DNA of 64,000 bases from Opitutaceae bacterium (GCA_027482185.1 JAIXWF010000015.1:496001-560000); one strand, 5' to 3'. Positions 52,906-62,214 are shown, numbered from the stretch's first letter. Numbers and translations: made by a program. Notes: generated by a model from the letters alone, not told the origin.

Positions 52906-53017
52906 GCGCGATCGCGGCTGCGCCCGCGACGCTCTTGGGCCTCCGGTCCTCGGCCCGCCGCCGCCCGCTTTTCCGTTCGCCAAGGCCGTTCCCCCCGGAC
53001 CAACCTCCCGTTTTGCC

Positions 53018-54463
53018 GTGAACGCCACGCCTTCCCCCGACGCCGCCCCGATTCCCAACGTCCTCGCCGAACGCTACGCCTCCGCGGCGATGAAGGACAT
53101 CTGGTCGCAGCACGGCCGCGTCGCCCTCGAGCGCGATTTCTGGATCGCCGTCATGAAGGCGCAGCGCGACCTCGGCGTGCCGATTCCCGCGGAAGCCATC
53201 AAGGACTACGAAAAGGTGAAGGACCTCATCGACCTCGCCGCCATCGCGCAGCGCGAACGCGTCACCCTTCACGACGTCAAGGCCCGCATCGAGGAGTTCT
53301 CCGACCTCGCGAAACGCCAATTCATCCACCTCGGCCTCACCAGCCGCGATCTCACCGAGAACGTCGAGCAGCTCCAGATTCTTCGCGCCCTCAAGCTCGT
53401 GCACTTCAAGGCCGCGGCCGCCCTGCTCGCCGTCGCCCGCCAGGCCGAGGTGCACCGCGACGTCATGATCACGGGCCGCACCCACAACGTGCCCGCCCAG
53501 CCCACGACCCTCGGCAAACGGCTCGCGATGTTCGGCCAGGAATTGCTTTCCGCCACGACGCGGCTCGACGAACTGATCGCCCGCTACCCGGTGCGCGGCC
53601 TCAAGGGCGCCGTCGGCACCCAGCTCGACCAGCTCACGCTCCTCGGCAGCGATGCCCAGAAGGTCGACCAGCTCGAGCAGCGCGTCCTGAAGCACCTCGG
53701 TTTCCACGCCTCCCTCGGCGCCGTCGGCCAGGTGTATCCGCGGAGTTTGGACTTCGAGGTCGTCACCGCCCTGCACCAGGTCGGCGCGGCCGCCGCCAGC
53801 GCCGCCACCACGATCCGCCTCATGGCCGGCGCCGGCCTGCTCACCGAGGGATTCCAGGAAGGCCAGGTCGGTTCCTCCGCCATGCCCCACAAGGTCAACG
53901 CGCGGAATTGCGAGCGCATCTGCGGCTTCGCCACGATCCTCGGCGGCTACGTCGCCATGACCGGCGCGCTCGCCGGCCACCAGTGGAACGAAGGCGACGT
54001 CTCCTGCTCCGTCGTGCGCCGTGTCGCGCTGCCGGATGCGTTCTTCGCGATCGACGGTGCGCTCGAGACCTACCTCACCGTGCTGCGGCAGATGGACGTG
54101 TTTCCCGCCGCCATCGCCGCGGAAAACGAGCGCAACCTCCCCTTCCTCGCCACCACGACGATTTTGATGGAAGCCGTGAAACACGGCGCCGGCCGCGAAA
54201 CCGCCCACGAGGCGATCAAGGAACACGCCCTCGCCGCCGCCAAAGCCCTGCGCACCGGCGCCGGCGACACCGACCTGCTCGCCCGCCTGGCCGCCGACCG
54301 CCGCATCGGCCTCGGCAAACGCGCCCTGCAGTCGATCCTCGCGGAAAACGCGCGCTTCGTCGGCGCCGCGCCGCACCAAGTCGACGCCTTTGTCGCCGAG
54401 GTAAAGCCCCTCGCGCGGAAGGTCCGCGGCGCCGCCGACTACAAGCCGGGCCGGCTGCTGTAA
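53018..54463 (+). CDS. purB: Adenylosuccinate lyase
   Basis: A 481-residue protein starting at a GTG. The fumarase/aspartase superfamily signature GSSAMPHKVNARNCERI is present. HLGLTSRDLTENVEQLQILR and GRTHNVPAQPTTLGKR contain the substrate-binding Thr/Ser and the general-acid His. The enzyme releases fumarate from adenylosuccinate and SAICAR in purine synthesis. Length and motifs are normal. It lies 112 bases after holA. Confidence 0.94.
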   Translation: MNATPSPDAAPIPNVLAERYASAAMKDIWSQHGRVALERDFWIAVMKAQRDLGVPIPAEAIKDYEKVKDLIDLAAIAQRERVTLHDVKARIEEFSDLAKRQFIHLGLTSRDLTENVEQLQILRALKLVHFKAAAALLAVARQAEVHRDVMITGRTHNVPAQPTTLGKRLAMFGQELLSATTRLDELIARYPVRGLKGAVGTQLDQLTLLGSDAQKVDQLEQRVLKHLGFHASLGAVGQVYPRSLDFEVVTALHQVGAAAASAATTIRLMAGAGLLTEGFQEGQVGSSAMPHKVNARNCERICGFATILGGYVAMTGALAGHQWNEGDVSCSVVRRVALPDAFFAIDGALETYLTVLRQMDVFPAAIAAENERNLPFLATTTILMEAVKHGAGRETAHEAIKEHALAAAKALRTGAGDTDLLARLAADRRIGLGKRALQSILAENARFVGAAPHQVDAFVAEVKPLARKVRGAADYKPGRLL

Positions 54464-54545
54464 GCGATTCGCGGGGCGGGAGCTTGGGACGGCGCCTCTT
54501 AACGTCGGGGCGCGGCGGCCGATTAGCGGGAAGTTCCCAGCCCGC

Positions 54546-55163
54546 ATGCCGAAAACTACCGAGCCGTCCCCCGGATTGCCCGCCGCCTCCCCGCGGCGTT
54601 GGCCGGTCGTGCTCGTTTTTGCCGGCTGGGCCGCCCTCACCGGTCTCTTCGGCGCGTGGACGCTCGCACAGCACAGCCTGCCGTTTGCGCCGGCACGGAT
54701 CGCCGCCCAGCCCGGCGCCGGGGAATTCGTTGCCTGGCACATCCTCGGTTCCGACTGCGGCTGCTCGGAAGCCGTCGCCGACGAACTCGTCCGCCGCGGC
54801 CCGCGCCCCGGCTGGCGCGAACAGGTCCGGCTGATCGGCGACGAACCCGCGCTCGCCGCCCGCGTCCGCGCCGCCGGCTTCGCCGTGGACCGCACCGACG
54901 GCGACGCCTTGGCCCGCGAGCACGGGATCCAGGGCGCGCCGTGGCTCGCCCTTTTCGACCGCGCCGGTGCCGTGCGCTACAGCGGCGGCTACAACGCCCG
55001 TCGCCCCGGCCAGCCCGGCGGCGGCGAACTCTCCGGCGACCTCATGGCCGCCGTCGCCGAGGGCACAGCGCCCGCCGCACTCCCCGCCTTCGGCTGCCCC
55101 GTATCCCAGGAAACCCGCACCCGGCTCGATCCCTTGGGCCTGAAATTCCGACCCTCCCCATGA
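54546..55163 (+). CDS. Membrane-anchored thioredoxin-like protein coupled to a chemoreceptor
   Basis: A 205-residue protein with one N-terminal membrane segment (about 20-42) and a periplasmic thioredoxin-like domain. The redox motif is unusual: [18 protein letters not shown], a CxC rather than Cxx[21 protein letters not shown] is the usual second half with the cis-Pro region. A third Cys lies near the end ([10 protein letters not shown]). The stop overlaps the chemoreceptor start (ATGA), so the two are made together. It may sense or set the thiol redox state that the receptor reports; this is inference. Confidence 0.75.
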   Translation: MPKTTEPSPGLPAASPRRWPVVLVFAGWAALTGLFGAWTLAQHSLPFAPARIAAQPGAGEFVAWHILGSDCGCSEAVADELVRRGPRPGWREQVRLIGDEPALAARVRAAGFAVDRTDGDALAREHGIQGAPWLALFDRAGAVRYSGGYNARRPGQPGGGELSGDLMAAVAEGTAPAALPAFGCPVSQETRTRLDPLGLKFRPSP

Positions 55164-56545
55164 CCGCCTACGAAGCGAACTACCATCTCCGCGCCACCCG
55201 CGTCGCCCTCTGGCTCCTTGCCGCCCACCTGCCCATCGCCGCCGGCACCGCTCTCTATTTCGGCACGGGCGTCGGCCTCGCGCTCGGCGCCGGGGCCGTG
55301 ATCCTCGCCGGCCCGGCCGCGCTGCATCTGCTCCGCCCCGGCAGCCAGCTCGCTTCGGCCGCCGTCGGCGTCGCCGCGATGGGCTTCAGCGCCCTCCTCA
55401 TCCACCTCGCCCGCGGCATGATCGAGCTCCACTTCCATGTCTTCGTGGCCCTCGCGCTGCTCGTGGCCCTCGCCCGCTTCGCCGTCATCCTTGCCGCCGC
55501 CGCGACCATCGCCGCGCATCATGTGCTATTCTGGCTGTTTTTGCCGCGGAGCGTCTTCAACTACGAGGCCGGCTTCGGCATCGTTCTGCTGCACGCCGTC
55601 TTTGTCGTCGTCGAAACCGGCGTGCTCGTCGTCGTCGCCCGGCAATTCCAGCGCATGGTCGCCCTCCAGGGGTTCGTCGCCGAGCAGGTCACCGGCGTCG
55701 CCGGCGAGGTCGCCAGCCGCAGCGCGCACCTCCAGGAAGCCGGCACGTCTCTCGCCCAGGGCTCCGCCCGCCAGGCCGCGTCCCTCGAGGAAACGGGGGC
55801 CGCCCTCGAGGAAATGTCCGCCATGACGCAGTCCGCCGCCGCCCGCGCCCGCAATTCCCAGACCCTCGCCGGCGACGCCCGCCGCCTGGCCGACCAAGGC
55901 ACGGTGCGGATGCAGGAAATGGAAACGTCGATGCGTTCCATCCGGGAAGCCGGCGACGGTATTTCCCAGATCATCCAGACCATCGACCAAATCGCCTTCC
56001 AGACCAACATCCTCGCCCTCAACGCCGCCGTCGAAGCCGCCCGCGCCGGCGAGGCCGGCCGCGGTTTCTCGGTGGTCGCCGAGGAGGTGCGCCGCCTCGC
56101 CCAGCAGTCCGCCGAAGCCGCCCGCCAGACCACCGCGAAAATCGAGGATTCGGTGCAGCGCAGCCGGGAAGGCGTCGCCATCGGCGAACGCACCTCCGCC
56201 CTGCTCGCCGAGATCTTCGGCAAGATCCGTGCGATCGACGCCGACATCGGCGAGATCGCCCGCGCCACCGGCGAACAGGCCCAGGGCATCGCCGGCCTCA
56301 GCACTTCCGTCCATGCCATGGACCAGGTCACGCAGTCGAACGCCGCCGGCGCGCAGGAAACCGCCGCCACCGCCGCCGAACTGCGCCAGCAGGCCGAGAT
56401 CCTCAGCTCGCTGGTCACCCGCATCGCCGGCCACTCCGCCGCGGCCGATCCGGTTGCCGTCCCTGCCGCGCCCGCGCCCCGCGCGCCGGGCGCGGCGCGG
56501 CCCCTGCGGACCGCCGCCCGCCGAACCGAGCCGGTCGCGGCCTGA
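55160..56545 (+). CDS. Methyl-accepting chemotaxis protein with His-rich multi-helix sensor
   Basis: A 461-residue protein. The first 170 residues hold about six hydrophobic helices instead of a periplasmic ligand domain. They carry a His-rich pattern, [20 protein letters not shown] and then [16 protein letters not shown], which may bind a metal or haem. No HAMP domain is evident. The signalling coiled coil has the conserved tip [20 protein letters not shown] and [20 protein letters not shown]. No CheR-tethering pentapeptide is at the C-terminus. It is translationally coupled to the CxC thioredoxin-like protein. Confidence 0.88.
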   Translation: MTAYEANYHLRATRVALWLLAAHLPIAAGTALYFGTGVGLALGAGAVILAGPAALHLLRPGSQLASAAVGVAAMGFSALLIHLARGMIELHFHVFVALALLVALARFAVILAAAATIAAHHVLFWLFLPRSVFNYEAGFGIVLLHAVFVVVETGVLVVVARQFQRMVALQGFVAEQVTGVAGEVASRSAHLQEAGTSLAQGSARQAASLEETGAALEEMSAMTQSAAARARNSQTLAGDARRLADQGTVRMQEMETSMRSIREAGDGISQIIQTIDQIAFQTNILALNAAVEAARAGEAGRGFSVVAEEVRRLAQQSAEAARQTTAKIEDSVQRSREGVAIGERTSALLAEIFGKIRAIDADIGEIARATGEQAQGIAGLSTSVHAMDQVTQSNAAGAQETAATAAELRQQAEILSSLVTRIAGHSAAADPVAVPAAPAPRAPGAARPLRTAARRTEPVAA

Positions 56546-56689
56546 GCGCCCTGCCGCGGGGTTTCCCGCGCAGTTTCGGCCCTCCCCGCCGCGCCGGATG
56601 CGCCGCGGGGAAATTTGAGTTTGCCACGCCGGAGCGCGGCGCGCTTTCTTGGCCGTTCACGTTCTCTCAATCCTTTATCACACCTCGTC

Positions 56690-57946
56690 ATGGCTGAACT
56701 CGTAGGAAATGTCTTGGTGGGCCAGTCCGGTGGCCCCACGTCCGTCATCAATGCCAGCGTAGCCGGCATCATTTCGGAGGCGCTGAACCATGAATGCATC
56801 GAGGAAATCTACGGCACCCTGAACGGCGTGCTCGGCATCCTCCAGGAGGACCTGATCGATCTCGCGTCCGAATCCCAGCAGCAGATCCGCGCCCTCAAGC
56901 ACTCGCCCGGCGCCGCCCTCGGCACCTGCCGCTACAAGCTCAAGAAGCAGCAGGATTTCGAGCGCGTCCTCGAGGTCTTCAAGGCCCACAACATCCGCTA
57001 TTTCTTCTACATCGGCGGCAACGACTCCCAGGACACGGCCGACAAGATCTCCAAACTCGCCCAGCAGCAGGGCTACGAGCTCCGCGTCATCGGCGTGCCG
57101 AAGACGATCGACAACGACCTGCCCATCACCGACCACACGCCCGGCTACGCCAGCACGGTCAAGTACCTCGCCACGACGGTCCGTGAAATCGCCGCCGACA
57201 ACGAGGCCATGGGCCAGGGCGACCTCGTCTCCATCATCGAGGTCATGGGCCGCAGCGCCGGCTGGCTCGCCGCCGGCACCGCCCTCGCCAAGCGCCGCGA
57301 TCACCCGCACGATCCGCCGCACCTCATTCTCCTCCCCGAGGTTCCCTTCAACCAGGAGAAGGTCCTCGAGGACATCCGCCGCACCTTGAAGCGCGAGAAG
57401 TTCTGCCAGATCGTCGTCGCCGAGGGTCTCGTCGACAGCGACGGCAACTACCTCGCCGCCGATGCGGCCACGGACGCCTTCGGCCACGCCCAGCTCGGCG
57501 GCGCCGGCGACGCCCTCGCCGAAATCGTCGGCCAGAACATCCCCGGCGTTAAGGTCCGCGTCGCCAAGCCCGGCCTCGCCCAGCGCTGCGCCGCGCATGC
57601 CGCCTCGAAGACGGACGTCGACGAAGCCTTCCTCGCCGGCGAAGCCGCCGTCGAAGCCGCCATCGCCGGCCACACCGACAAGATGGTCACGCTCCTCCGC
57701 GGCGACGGCGACCACTACACGACCGAGACCGGCCTCGCGCCCCTCAGCGATGTTGCCAACTCCGTCAAGAAGCTCCCCCGCGAGTGGATCAACGAAGACG
57801 GCGTCAGCATGAACTTCCAGTTCCTCCGCTACGCCCAGCCCCTCATCCAGGGCGAGGTCACGATCCCGCACGACAACGGCGTCCCCGTCTTCGCCCGCCT
57901 CGAAAAGGTGCGCGTCGACAAGATCCTCCCCGGCTACGACGTCTGA
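56690..57946 (+). CDS. 6-phosphofructokinase, probably diphosphate-dependent
   Basis: A 418-residue PFK. The N-terminus VLVGQSGGPTSVINAS and the active-site PKTIDNDLP are clear. In the phosphoryl-donor loop, GGNDSQDTADK replaces the GGDGS of ATP enzymes; an acidic or Asn-Asp pair there and the Lys before TIDND are typical of PPi-dependent PFK. It would phosphorylate fructose 6-phosphate reversibly in glycolysis and gluconeogenesis. A strong terminator follows. Donor use is inferred from motifs only. Confidence 0.9.
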   Translation: MAELVGNVLVGQSGGPTSVINASVAGIISEALNHECIEEIYGTLNGVLGILQEDLIDLASESQQQIRALKHSPGAALGTCRYKLKKQQDFERVLEVFKAHNIRYFFYIGGNDSQDTADKISKLAQQQGYELRVIGVPKTIDNDLPITDHTPGYASTVKYLATTVREIAADNEAMGQGDLVSIIEVMGRSAGWLAAGTALAKRRDHPHDPPHLILLPEVPFNQEKVLEDIRRTLKREKFCQIVVAEGLVDSDGNYLAADAATDAFGHAQLGGAGDALAEIVGQNIPGVKVRVAKPGLAQRCAAHAASKTDVDEAFLAGEAAVEAAIAGHTDKMVTLLRGDGDHYTTETGLAPLSDVANSVKKLPREWINEDGVSMNFQFLRYAQPLIQGEVTIPHDNGVPVFARLEKVRVDKILPGYDV

Positions 57947-57970
57947 GCGGAACGCGATTTCTGAATCTCC

Positions 57971-58002
57971 AAAGGGCGGGTCCTACCGGATCCGCCCTTT
58001 TT
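57971..58002 (+). terminator. Intrinsic terminator of the phosphofructokinase gene
   Basis: AAAGGGCGG-TCC pairs with GGA-CCGCCCTTT (one G-T pair) around a TACC loop and is followed by a T-run. It lies 25 bases after the stop. Confidence 0.9.
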
Positions 58003-58471
58003 CGTGCCCGGTTTCCTCAGTTCAATCACTACCACGGAGGCACAGAGCCCACAGAGACCGCAGTTGGAGGCAAAAGCGGTTCGAACGACCGACCTGCCCG
58101 CAGGGAAACTCCTTCTTCCTGTCCCCTCCTCCGTTCCCTTCCCGTCAATCCTGTCCCCCCGATCGATCCCAAACTCCGCTTTTGGGTTGGGTCACAGAGT
58201 TCACCGAGCGCAACCCGGAGTTCACGGAGAACGACTCGCCGGTCCCAAGCTTTCCTGCTTGGCGTGCAGCCGCCGGTGCGTGCGCCAAGCCCCGCTCGAA
58301 ATCTCAACTCCGTCCTCGGTGCTGCTCCGGTCGGTCTCCGTGTCCTCCGGTTTGCTCTGTGGTTCAAACGCGAACGGCCATCTCATCCCCCGCTCTTCTT
58401 CCTGTCCCCTCCTCCGTTCCCTTCCCGTCAATCCTGTCCCCGGCTCGATCCGCATCCGCGCCCGACCCCGC
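58003..58471. repeat. 469-base spacer with inverted words and a 47-bp direct repeat
   Basis: No gene is seen. An identical 47-base C/T-rich segment occurs at 58112-58158 and 58395-58441. Around it, left words (ACCACGGAGG, CACAGAG, GAGTTCACGGAG) are mirrored by right words (CTCCGTGTCCTCCGG, CTCTGTGGTTC). These are the same words as at 3.5 and 12 kb. The period is about 8-10 rather than 7. Confidence 0.75.
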
Positions 58472-59842
58472 TCACGAACGCAGGCACAACGTCAACAACC
58501 GGTCGTGCACCGCCGTCGCCGAAATCGCCTCGGTCGCAGTGCCCGTCCCGATCAAGACCGGCCACTCCGCCGAATCCGCCGGACAGGTGCCGTGCGATCC
58601 CTTCACCAGCGACGCATCGAGCGGGATCACGTCCATGAGGATGCGAAATCCCAACTTCTTCCGGAGCAATTTCGCCGCGATGCGCAATTTCGGCAACGCC
58701 AACGCCGGATCCACGAACAGCTCCACCGGATCGTAGCCGTACTTGCGGTGGATATCGACGCAGCGCGCGAAGTCCGGCGCCTTCCGGTCGTCCTCCCAAT
58801 AGTAATACGTGAACCACGCGTCCTCGTCCGAAAACGCCACCAGATCCCCCGACCGTCCGTGCGCCAATCCCGCCGCGGCCATTTCCTCGCCGCCCAGTAC
58901 GCGGGCCACGCCGTCCGCCGCCTCCACCGTCGCGCGCACCGCGCCCAGCAGGGCCGGATCGTTCACGTAGATGTGCGCGATCTGGTGATCCGCGATCGCG
59001 AAGACCTTGCTCGCGCCGCAATCGAGCAGCTCGAGCCCGAGCTCGTCCTTCACCGTGATCCAACCTTTCGCCCGGAAAATCCGGTTCAGCGCCACCGTGC
59101 GTTTCACCGCCGTGATGCCGTATTCCGACAGCACCGCCGTTTTCACGCCGCGCTGCGCGTAGAAATCGAGCAACCCGCCCGCCACCGCGTCGATCGCCCG
59201 CAGGTCCGCCGCCAACCGCGGATCGTCCGGCCCGAGGCGTTGCAGGTTGTAGTCGAGGTGCGGCAGATAGACGAGCGAGAGGTCCGGCCGATGCCGCTCC
59301 TCGATCCACTCCGCGGACCGCGCGATCCATTCCGACGACGCAATTCCCGCCGTCGGCCCCCAGAACGCGGGAAACGGAAACGGCCCGAGGTCCGCCTTGA
59401 TCTCCTCCCGCAGCCCCATCGGCTGCGTATAGACATCGAAGACTTTGCGTCCGTCCGCCGGATACATCGGCCGCGGCGTGATCGCCCAGTCCGCGCTCGA
59501 GTACATGTTGTACCACCAGAAAAGCTTCGCGCAGGTGAACCCCGGCCGCGCCGCCCGGCACGTTTCCCAAAGTTTCCGCCCCGCCACCACGCGGTTCGAC
59601 TGCTTCCAGAATTGGTGCTCCGCCAACGTGCGGTCGTACCAGCCGTTGGCCACGGCGCCGTGGCCCGACGGCGCCAGTCCCGTAAGGTACGTGCTCTGCG
59701 CCGTGCACGTCACCGCCGGCAGCACCGGCCGCACGCGCACCAGCCCGCCCTGCTCCGCCGCCCGCCTCAGCCGCGGCGTATCCGGACCGAGGAGACGCGG
59801 CGTCAACCCGACGACGTTGAGGATCGCGGTGCGTTCGGCCAT
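58472..59842 (-). CDS. EboF-like nucleotide pyrophosphatase/phosphodiesterase (alkaline phosphatase fold)
   Basis: A 456-residue protein. ILNVVGLTPRLLG at the start, PAVTCTAQSTYLTG with the metal-binding Thr nucleophile, and NGWYDRTLAEHQFWKQSNR are hallmark segments of the EboF group. CAKLFWWYNMYSSADWAITP, YLPHLDYNLQRLGP and VLSEYGITAV follow in family order. ebo clusters occur in cyanobacteria, algal plastids and diverse bacteria and are thought to make or export a prenylated small metabolite. Here only an EboD-like gene adjoins it. The substrate is unknown. Confidence 0.82.
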   Translation of the reverse strand: MAERTAILNVVGLTPRLLGPDTPRLRRAAEQGGLVRVRPVLPAVTCTAQSTYLTGLAPSGHGAVANGWYDRTLAEHQFWKQSNRVVAGRKLWETCRAARPGFTCAKLFWWYNMYSSADWAITPRPMYPADGRKVFDVYTQPMGLREEIKADLGPFPFPAFWGPTAGIASSEWIARSAEWIEERHRPDLSLVYLPHLDYNLQRLGPDDPRLAADLRAIDAVAGGLLDFYAQRGVKTAVLSEYGITAVKRTVALNRIFRAKGWITVKDELGLELLDCGASKVFAIADHQIAHIYVNDPALLGAVRATVEAADGVARVLGGEEMAAAGLAHGRSGDLVAFSDEDAWFTYYYWEDDRKAPDFARCVDIHRKYGYDPVELFVDPALALPKLRIAAKLLRKKLGFRILMDVIPLDASLVKGSHGTCPADSAEWPVLIGTGTATEAISATAVHDRLLTLCLRS

Positions 59843-59889
59843 GGGATCGGGATTGGAAAAACGGGATGCGCGGACCGGCGACGCCCGCG

Positions 59890-61062
59890 TCACGCGAACC
59901 GCTCGCGCAGTTCGTCGAACGCCGCCTTCACGATCGCGCCGTCCATTTCGTGGATCTCCAGCCGCACGCCCGGCGCGCGGATCATCGGGATCGTGAGTTT
60001 GCCGCCGAGGTGCTCGCGGAACTCCTCCAGCCCGTCGAGCATGTCCTGCCGCCCGCTCGGCCCGCGGATCTCGCGCACCGGCGCGAACAATTCGAAACCC
60101 AGGCCGCGGATCACGGCGAGGATGCGCTCCGCCTCCGCCGCCGGCAGCAGGCCCGTGCGGCGCGCGTAGATCAGATCGATCGCCATGCCGACGGCCACGG
60201 CCTCGCCGTGGCTCACGCGGAATTCCGACAGCTGCTCCAGCTTGTGCGCCGCCCAATGCCCGAAATCCAACGGCCGCGCCGAGCCGCGCTCGAACGGATC
60301 GCCCGCCGTCGCGATGTGCTCCATGTGCTGCCGCGCGCTCTCGCGGATCACCGCCTCGTAGGCCTCCGGTTCGAACTTCGCCAACGCCGGCACCCGCGCC
60401 GCGATGAATTCGAAAAACGCCGCGTCGCGGATCAGCGCCACCTTCACCGCCTCGATCAACCCCGCGCGCCGGTCCCGCGCCGGCAACCCGTGCAAAAACG
60501 CGAGGTCGTTCACGATCGCGTGCGGCACGCCGAAGGCGCCGAGCCAGTTCTTTTTCCCGAAGAAATTGACGCCGTTCTTCACCCCGACGCCGCCGTCGCC
60601 CTGGCTCAGGCTCGTCGTCGGCAGGCGCACGAGCGGGATGCCGCGGTGCGCCGTCGCCGCCGCGAAACCCACGAGATCGAGCACCGCGCCGCCGCCCACG
60701 GCCACGACGTAGGAATGCCGGCACAGGCCCGCCGCGTTGATCGCGGCCCAGATTTTCTCGAGCTGCGAAAAGTCGTTCTTCACCCGTTCGCCGCCCGGGA
60801 TTTCCACCGGGGCGCCGGCCAGGGAGATCCGGTCGGTCCGCGCCGCGAACCAGCGGACGATCTGGTCCCCGAGCTCCGGAAACGCCGCCCTCAGGCCCGC
60901 GTCCCAGACCACGAGCGCCCGCACGTGCTCGCCCGGCTCCCGCGGCGTCAGCACGCCGGCCAGCGTCGCGTTGCCCGGCGCGAATACGTCGCGCGTGAAC
61001 AGCAGCCGATGCTCGTGCTGCAGCGTGATCGGGTACGAAAGGGGAAGCGTTGCGTCTGCCAT
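59890..61062 (-). CDS. EboD-like 3-dehydroquinate synthase-fold enzyme
   Basis: A 390-residue protein from the ATG at 61062; an ATG at 61077 would add five residues. The NAD-binding VVAVGGGAVLDLVGFAAATA and the metal-ligand region (GLIEAVKVALIRDAAF, DFGHWAAHKLE, SHGEAVAVGMAID) place it in the dehydroquinate synthase/sugar-phosphate cyclase superfamily. Closest in pattern is EboD: LSQGDGGVGVKNGVNFFGKK is characteristic. It probably cyclises a sugar phosphate for a specialised metabolite rather than serving aromatic synthesis. It ends 47 bases before the EboF-like start. Confidence 0.82.
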   Translation of the reverse strand: MADATLPLSYPITLQHEHRLLFTRDVFAPGNATLAGVLTPREPGEHVRALVVWDAGLRAAFPELGDQIVRWFAARTDRISLAGAPVEIPGGERVKNDFSQLEKIWAAINAAGLCRHSYVVAVGGGAVLDLVGFAAATAHRGIPLVRLPTTSLSQGDGGVGVKNGVNFFGKKNWLGAFGVPHAIVNDLAFLHGLPARDRRAGLIEAVKVALIRDAAFFEFIAARVPALAKFEPEAYEAVIRESARQHMEHIATAGDPFERGSARPLDFGHWAAHKLEQLSEFRVSHGEAVAVGMAIDLIYARRTGLLPAAEAERILAVIRGLGFELFAPVREIRGPSGRQDMLDGLEEFREHLGGKLTIPMIRAPGVRLEIHEMDGAIVKAAFDELRERFA

Positions 61063-61130
61063 GGACCGGACGCGCATTTAGCCCGCAACCCGCGCGCGAC
61101 AGCAAGGCCGCATTCGGTCCCCGCGCCCGC

Positions 61131-61348
61131 TCACTCCGCCGGCGTGAACAGGATCTCCCACGCGCCGTCGCCGCGGCGCGGTAGCCGCGTTCCGCCAGCC
61201 GCGCATAGAGCGGCTGCGGCTCCAGCGGCGCAATCAGGCGCAGCGCCTGGCCGGGCTGCAGCTGGCGGACGGCCGCCAGAATCGCCGGCAGGGGCGGCCG
61301 TTGCGCGGCAAAGAGCGGACGGACGTCGAGTTCGCGGGGAGCGGGCAT
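61131..61348 (-). pseudogene. Small DUF2249 gene with a single-base frameshift
   Basis: The reading from the ATG at 61348 gives RELDVRPLFAAQRPPLPAIL and then APLEPQPLYARLAERGY, an ordinary DUF2249 start. The expected end, RRGDGAWEILFTPAE and a stop, is present but in another frame, about 45 to 50 bases from the stop. The span is 218 bases, one short of the 219 needed for a 72-residue protein. So one base has been lost near 61180, unless this is a sequencing error. A related intact DUF2249 gene is 1.2 kb to the right. An FNR/DNR-type box lies upstream. Confidence 0.65.
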
Positions 61349-61382
61349 GGGCGCAGTTTGCCGGGTACGACACGATTATGCC

Positions 61383-61396
61383 TTGATCGGCGTCAA
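61383..61396. promoter_or_regulatory. FNR/DNR-type box between divergent genes
   Basis: TTGATCGGCGTCAA matches the TTGAT-N4-ATCAA pattern with one change (GTCAA), as in NO-responsive DNR sites. It is centred 42 bases from the DUF2249 start and about 28 bases before the Crp/Fnr gene, so autoregulation is likely. Confidence 0.7.
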
Positions 61397-61417
61397 CGCG
61401 CGCAACGAGATTCGGGC

Positions 61418-62128
61418 ATGCCTCCGTCGTCCGCCGAACGCCACGACCTGCGCCGGACGGCGTTGATCGCCACGTTGCGGCAAACCCGGATGTTCGCGGA
61501 CCTCGGGCCGGAGGACATCGCGGCGGTGGCCGAGGCGTGCACCGTGCGCACGCTGGCGAAGGACGAGGCGCTGTTCCGCGAAGGCGACCGCAGCGAGGGC
61601 TTTTACATCGCGCAGAGCGGCTCGGTCAGCGTGTTCAAGGTCACACCGGACGGACGCGAACAGATCATCTGCGTTTTCCGCGCCCCGGAAAGCTTCGCCG
61701 AGGCGACTCTCGCGACGGTCGAGACCTACCCGGCCAACGCCGTCGCGCTCGAGCCCGCGCGGATCATCGTCGTGCAGCGGGCGCCGTTCCGGGAATTGCT
61801 CCGGCGCAAACCCGAGCTCTCGCTCCAGATGCTGGGCTCGATGAGCCTGCACCTGAAACATCTCGTGCAGACCCTCCAGGACTACAAGGGCCGGCCGATC
61901 GAGGGCCGCCTCGTGGACTGGTTGCTCCGCCACCTGCCGGCCGGGGCGGACGCCCTCGAATTGCCGGTCACGAAGAAAAACCTCGCCGGCCAACTCGGCG
62001 TCACGAGCGAAACCCTGTCGCGCACACTCGCGCGCTTCCGGGACGAAAACCTGATCCGGGTGGACGGGCCGCGGATCCACTTCTTGGACCAAGCCGGCCT
62101 GCGCGCCTACCAGGAGCCCGCGATTTAG
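61418..62128 (+). CDS. Crp/Fnr-family regulator
   Basis: A 236-residue regulator from the ATG at 61418. The cyclic-nucleotide-like sensor domain (LFREGDRSEGFYIAQSGSVS, FAEATLATVETYPANAVALE) is followed by a dimer helix and a winged helix-turn-helix (KKNLAGQLGVTSETLSRTLA). The recognition helix has SETLSR, close to the E--SR of FNR/DNR proteins, agreeing with the TTGAT boxes nearby. There are no FNR-type cysteines at the N-terminus, so oxygen sensing by a 4Fe-4S cluster is unlikely and a DNR/NNR-type haem or NO response fits better. This is inferred from sequence and context. Confidence 0.88.
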   Translation: MPPSSAERHDLRRTALIATLRQTRMFADLGPEDIAAVAEACTVRTLAKDEALFREGDRSEGFYIAQSGSVSVFKVTPDGREQIICVFRAPESFAEATLATVETYPANAVALEPARIIVVQRAPFRELLRRKPELSLQMLGSMSLHLKHLVQTLQDYKGRPIEGRLVDWLLRHLPAGADALELPVTKKNLAGQLGVTSETLSRTLARFRDENLIRVDGPRIHFLDQAGLRAYQEPAI

Positions 62129-62166
62129 GCGCCGCCGTCGCGCTTTGGCGCGGACCGCCCGCTGGT

Positions 62167-62180
62167 TTGACCTGGATCAA
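62167..62180. promoter_or_regulatory. Second FNR/DNR-type box
   Basis: TTGACCTGGATCAA, one base off the perfect dyad, lies 35 bases before the cupin start and 39 bases after the regulator's stop. It probably drives the cupin-DUF2249-membrane protein group. Confidence 0.7.
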
Positions 62181-62214
62181 GGCGCCGCCGGCCGCGCTCC
62201 GCTAGGCTGGCGCG

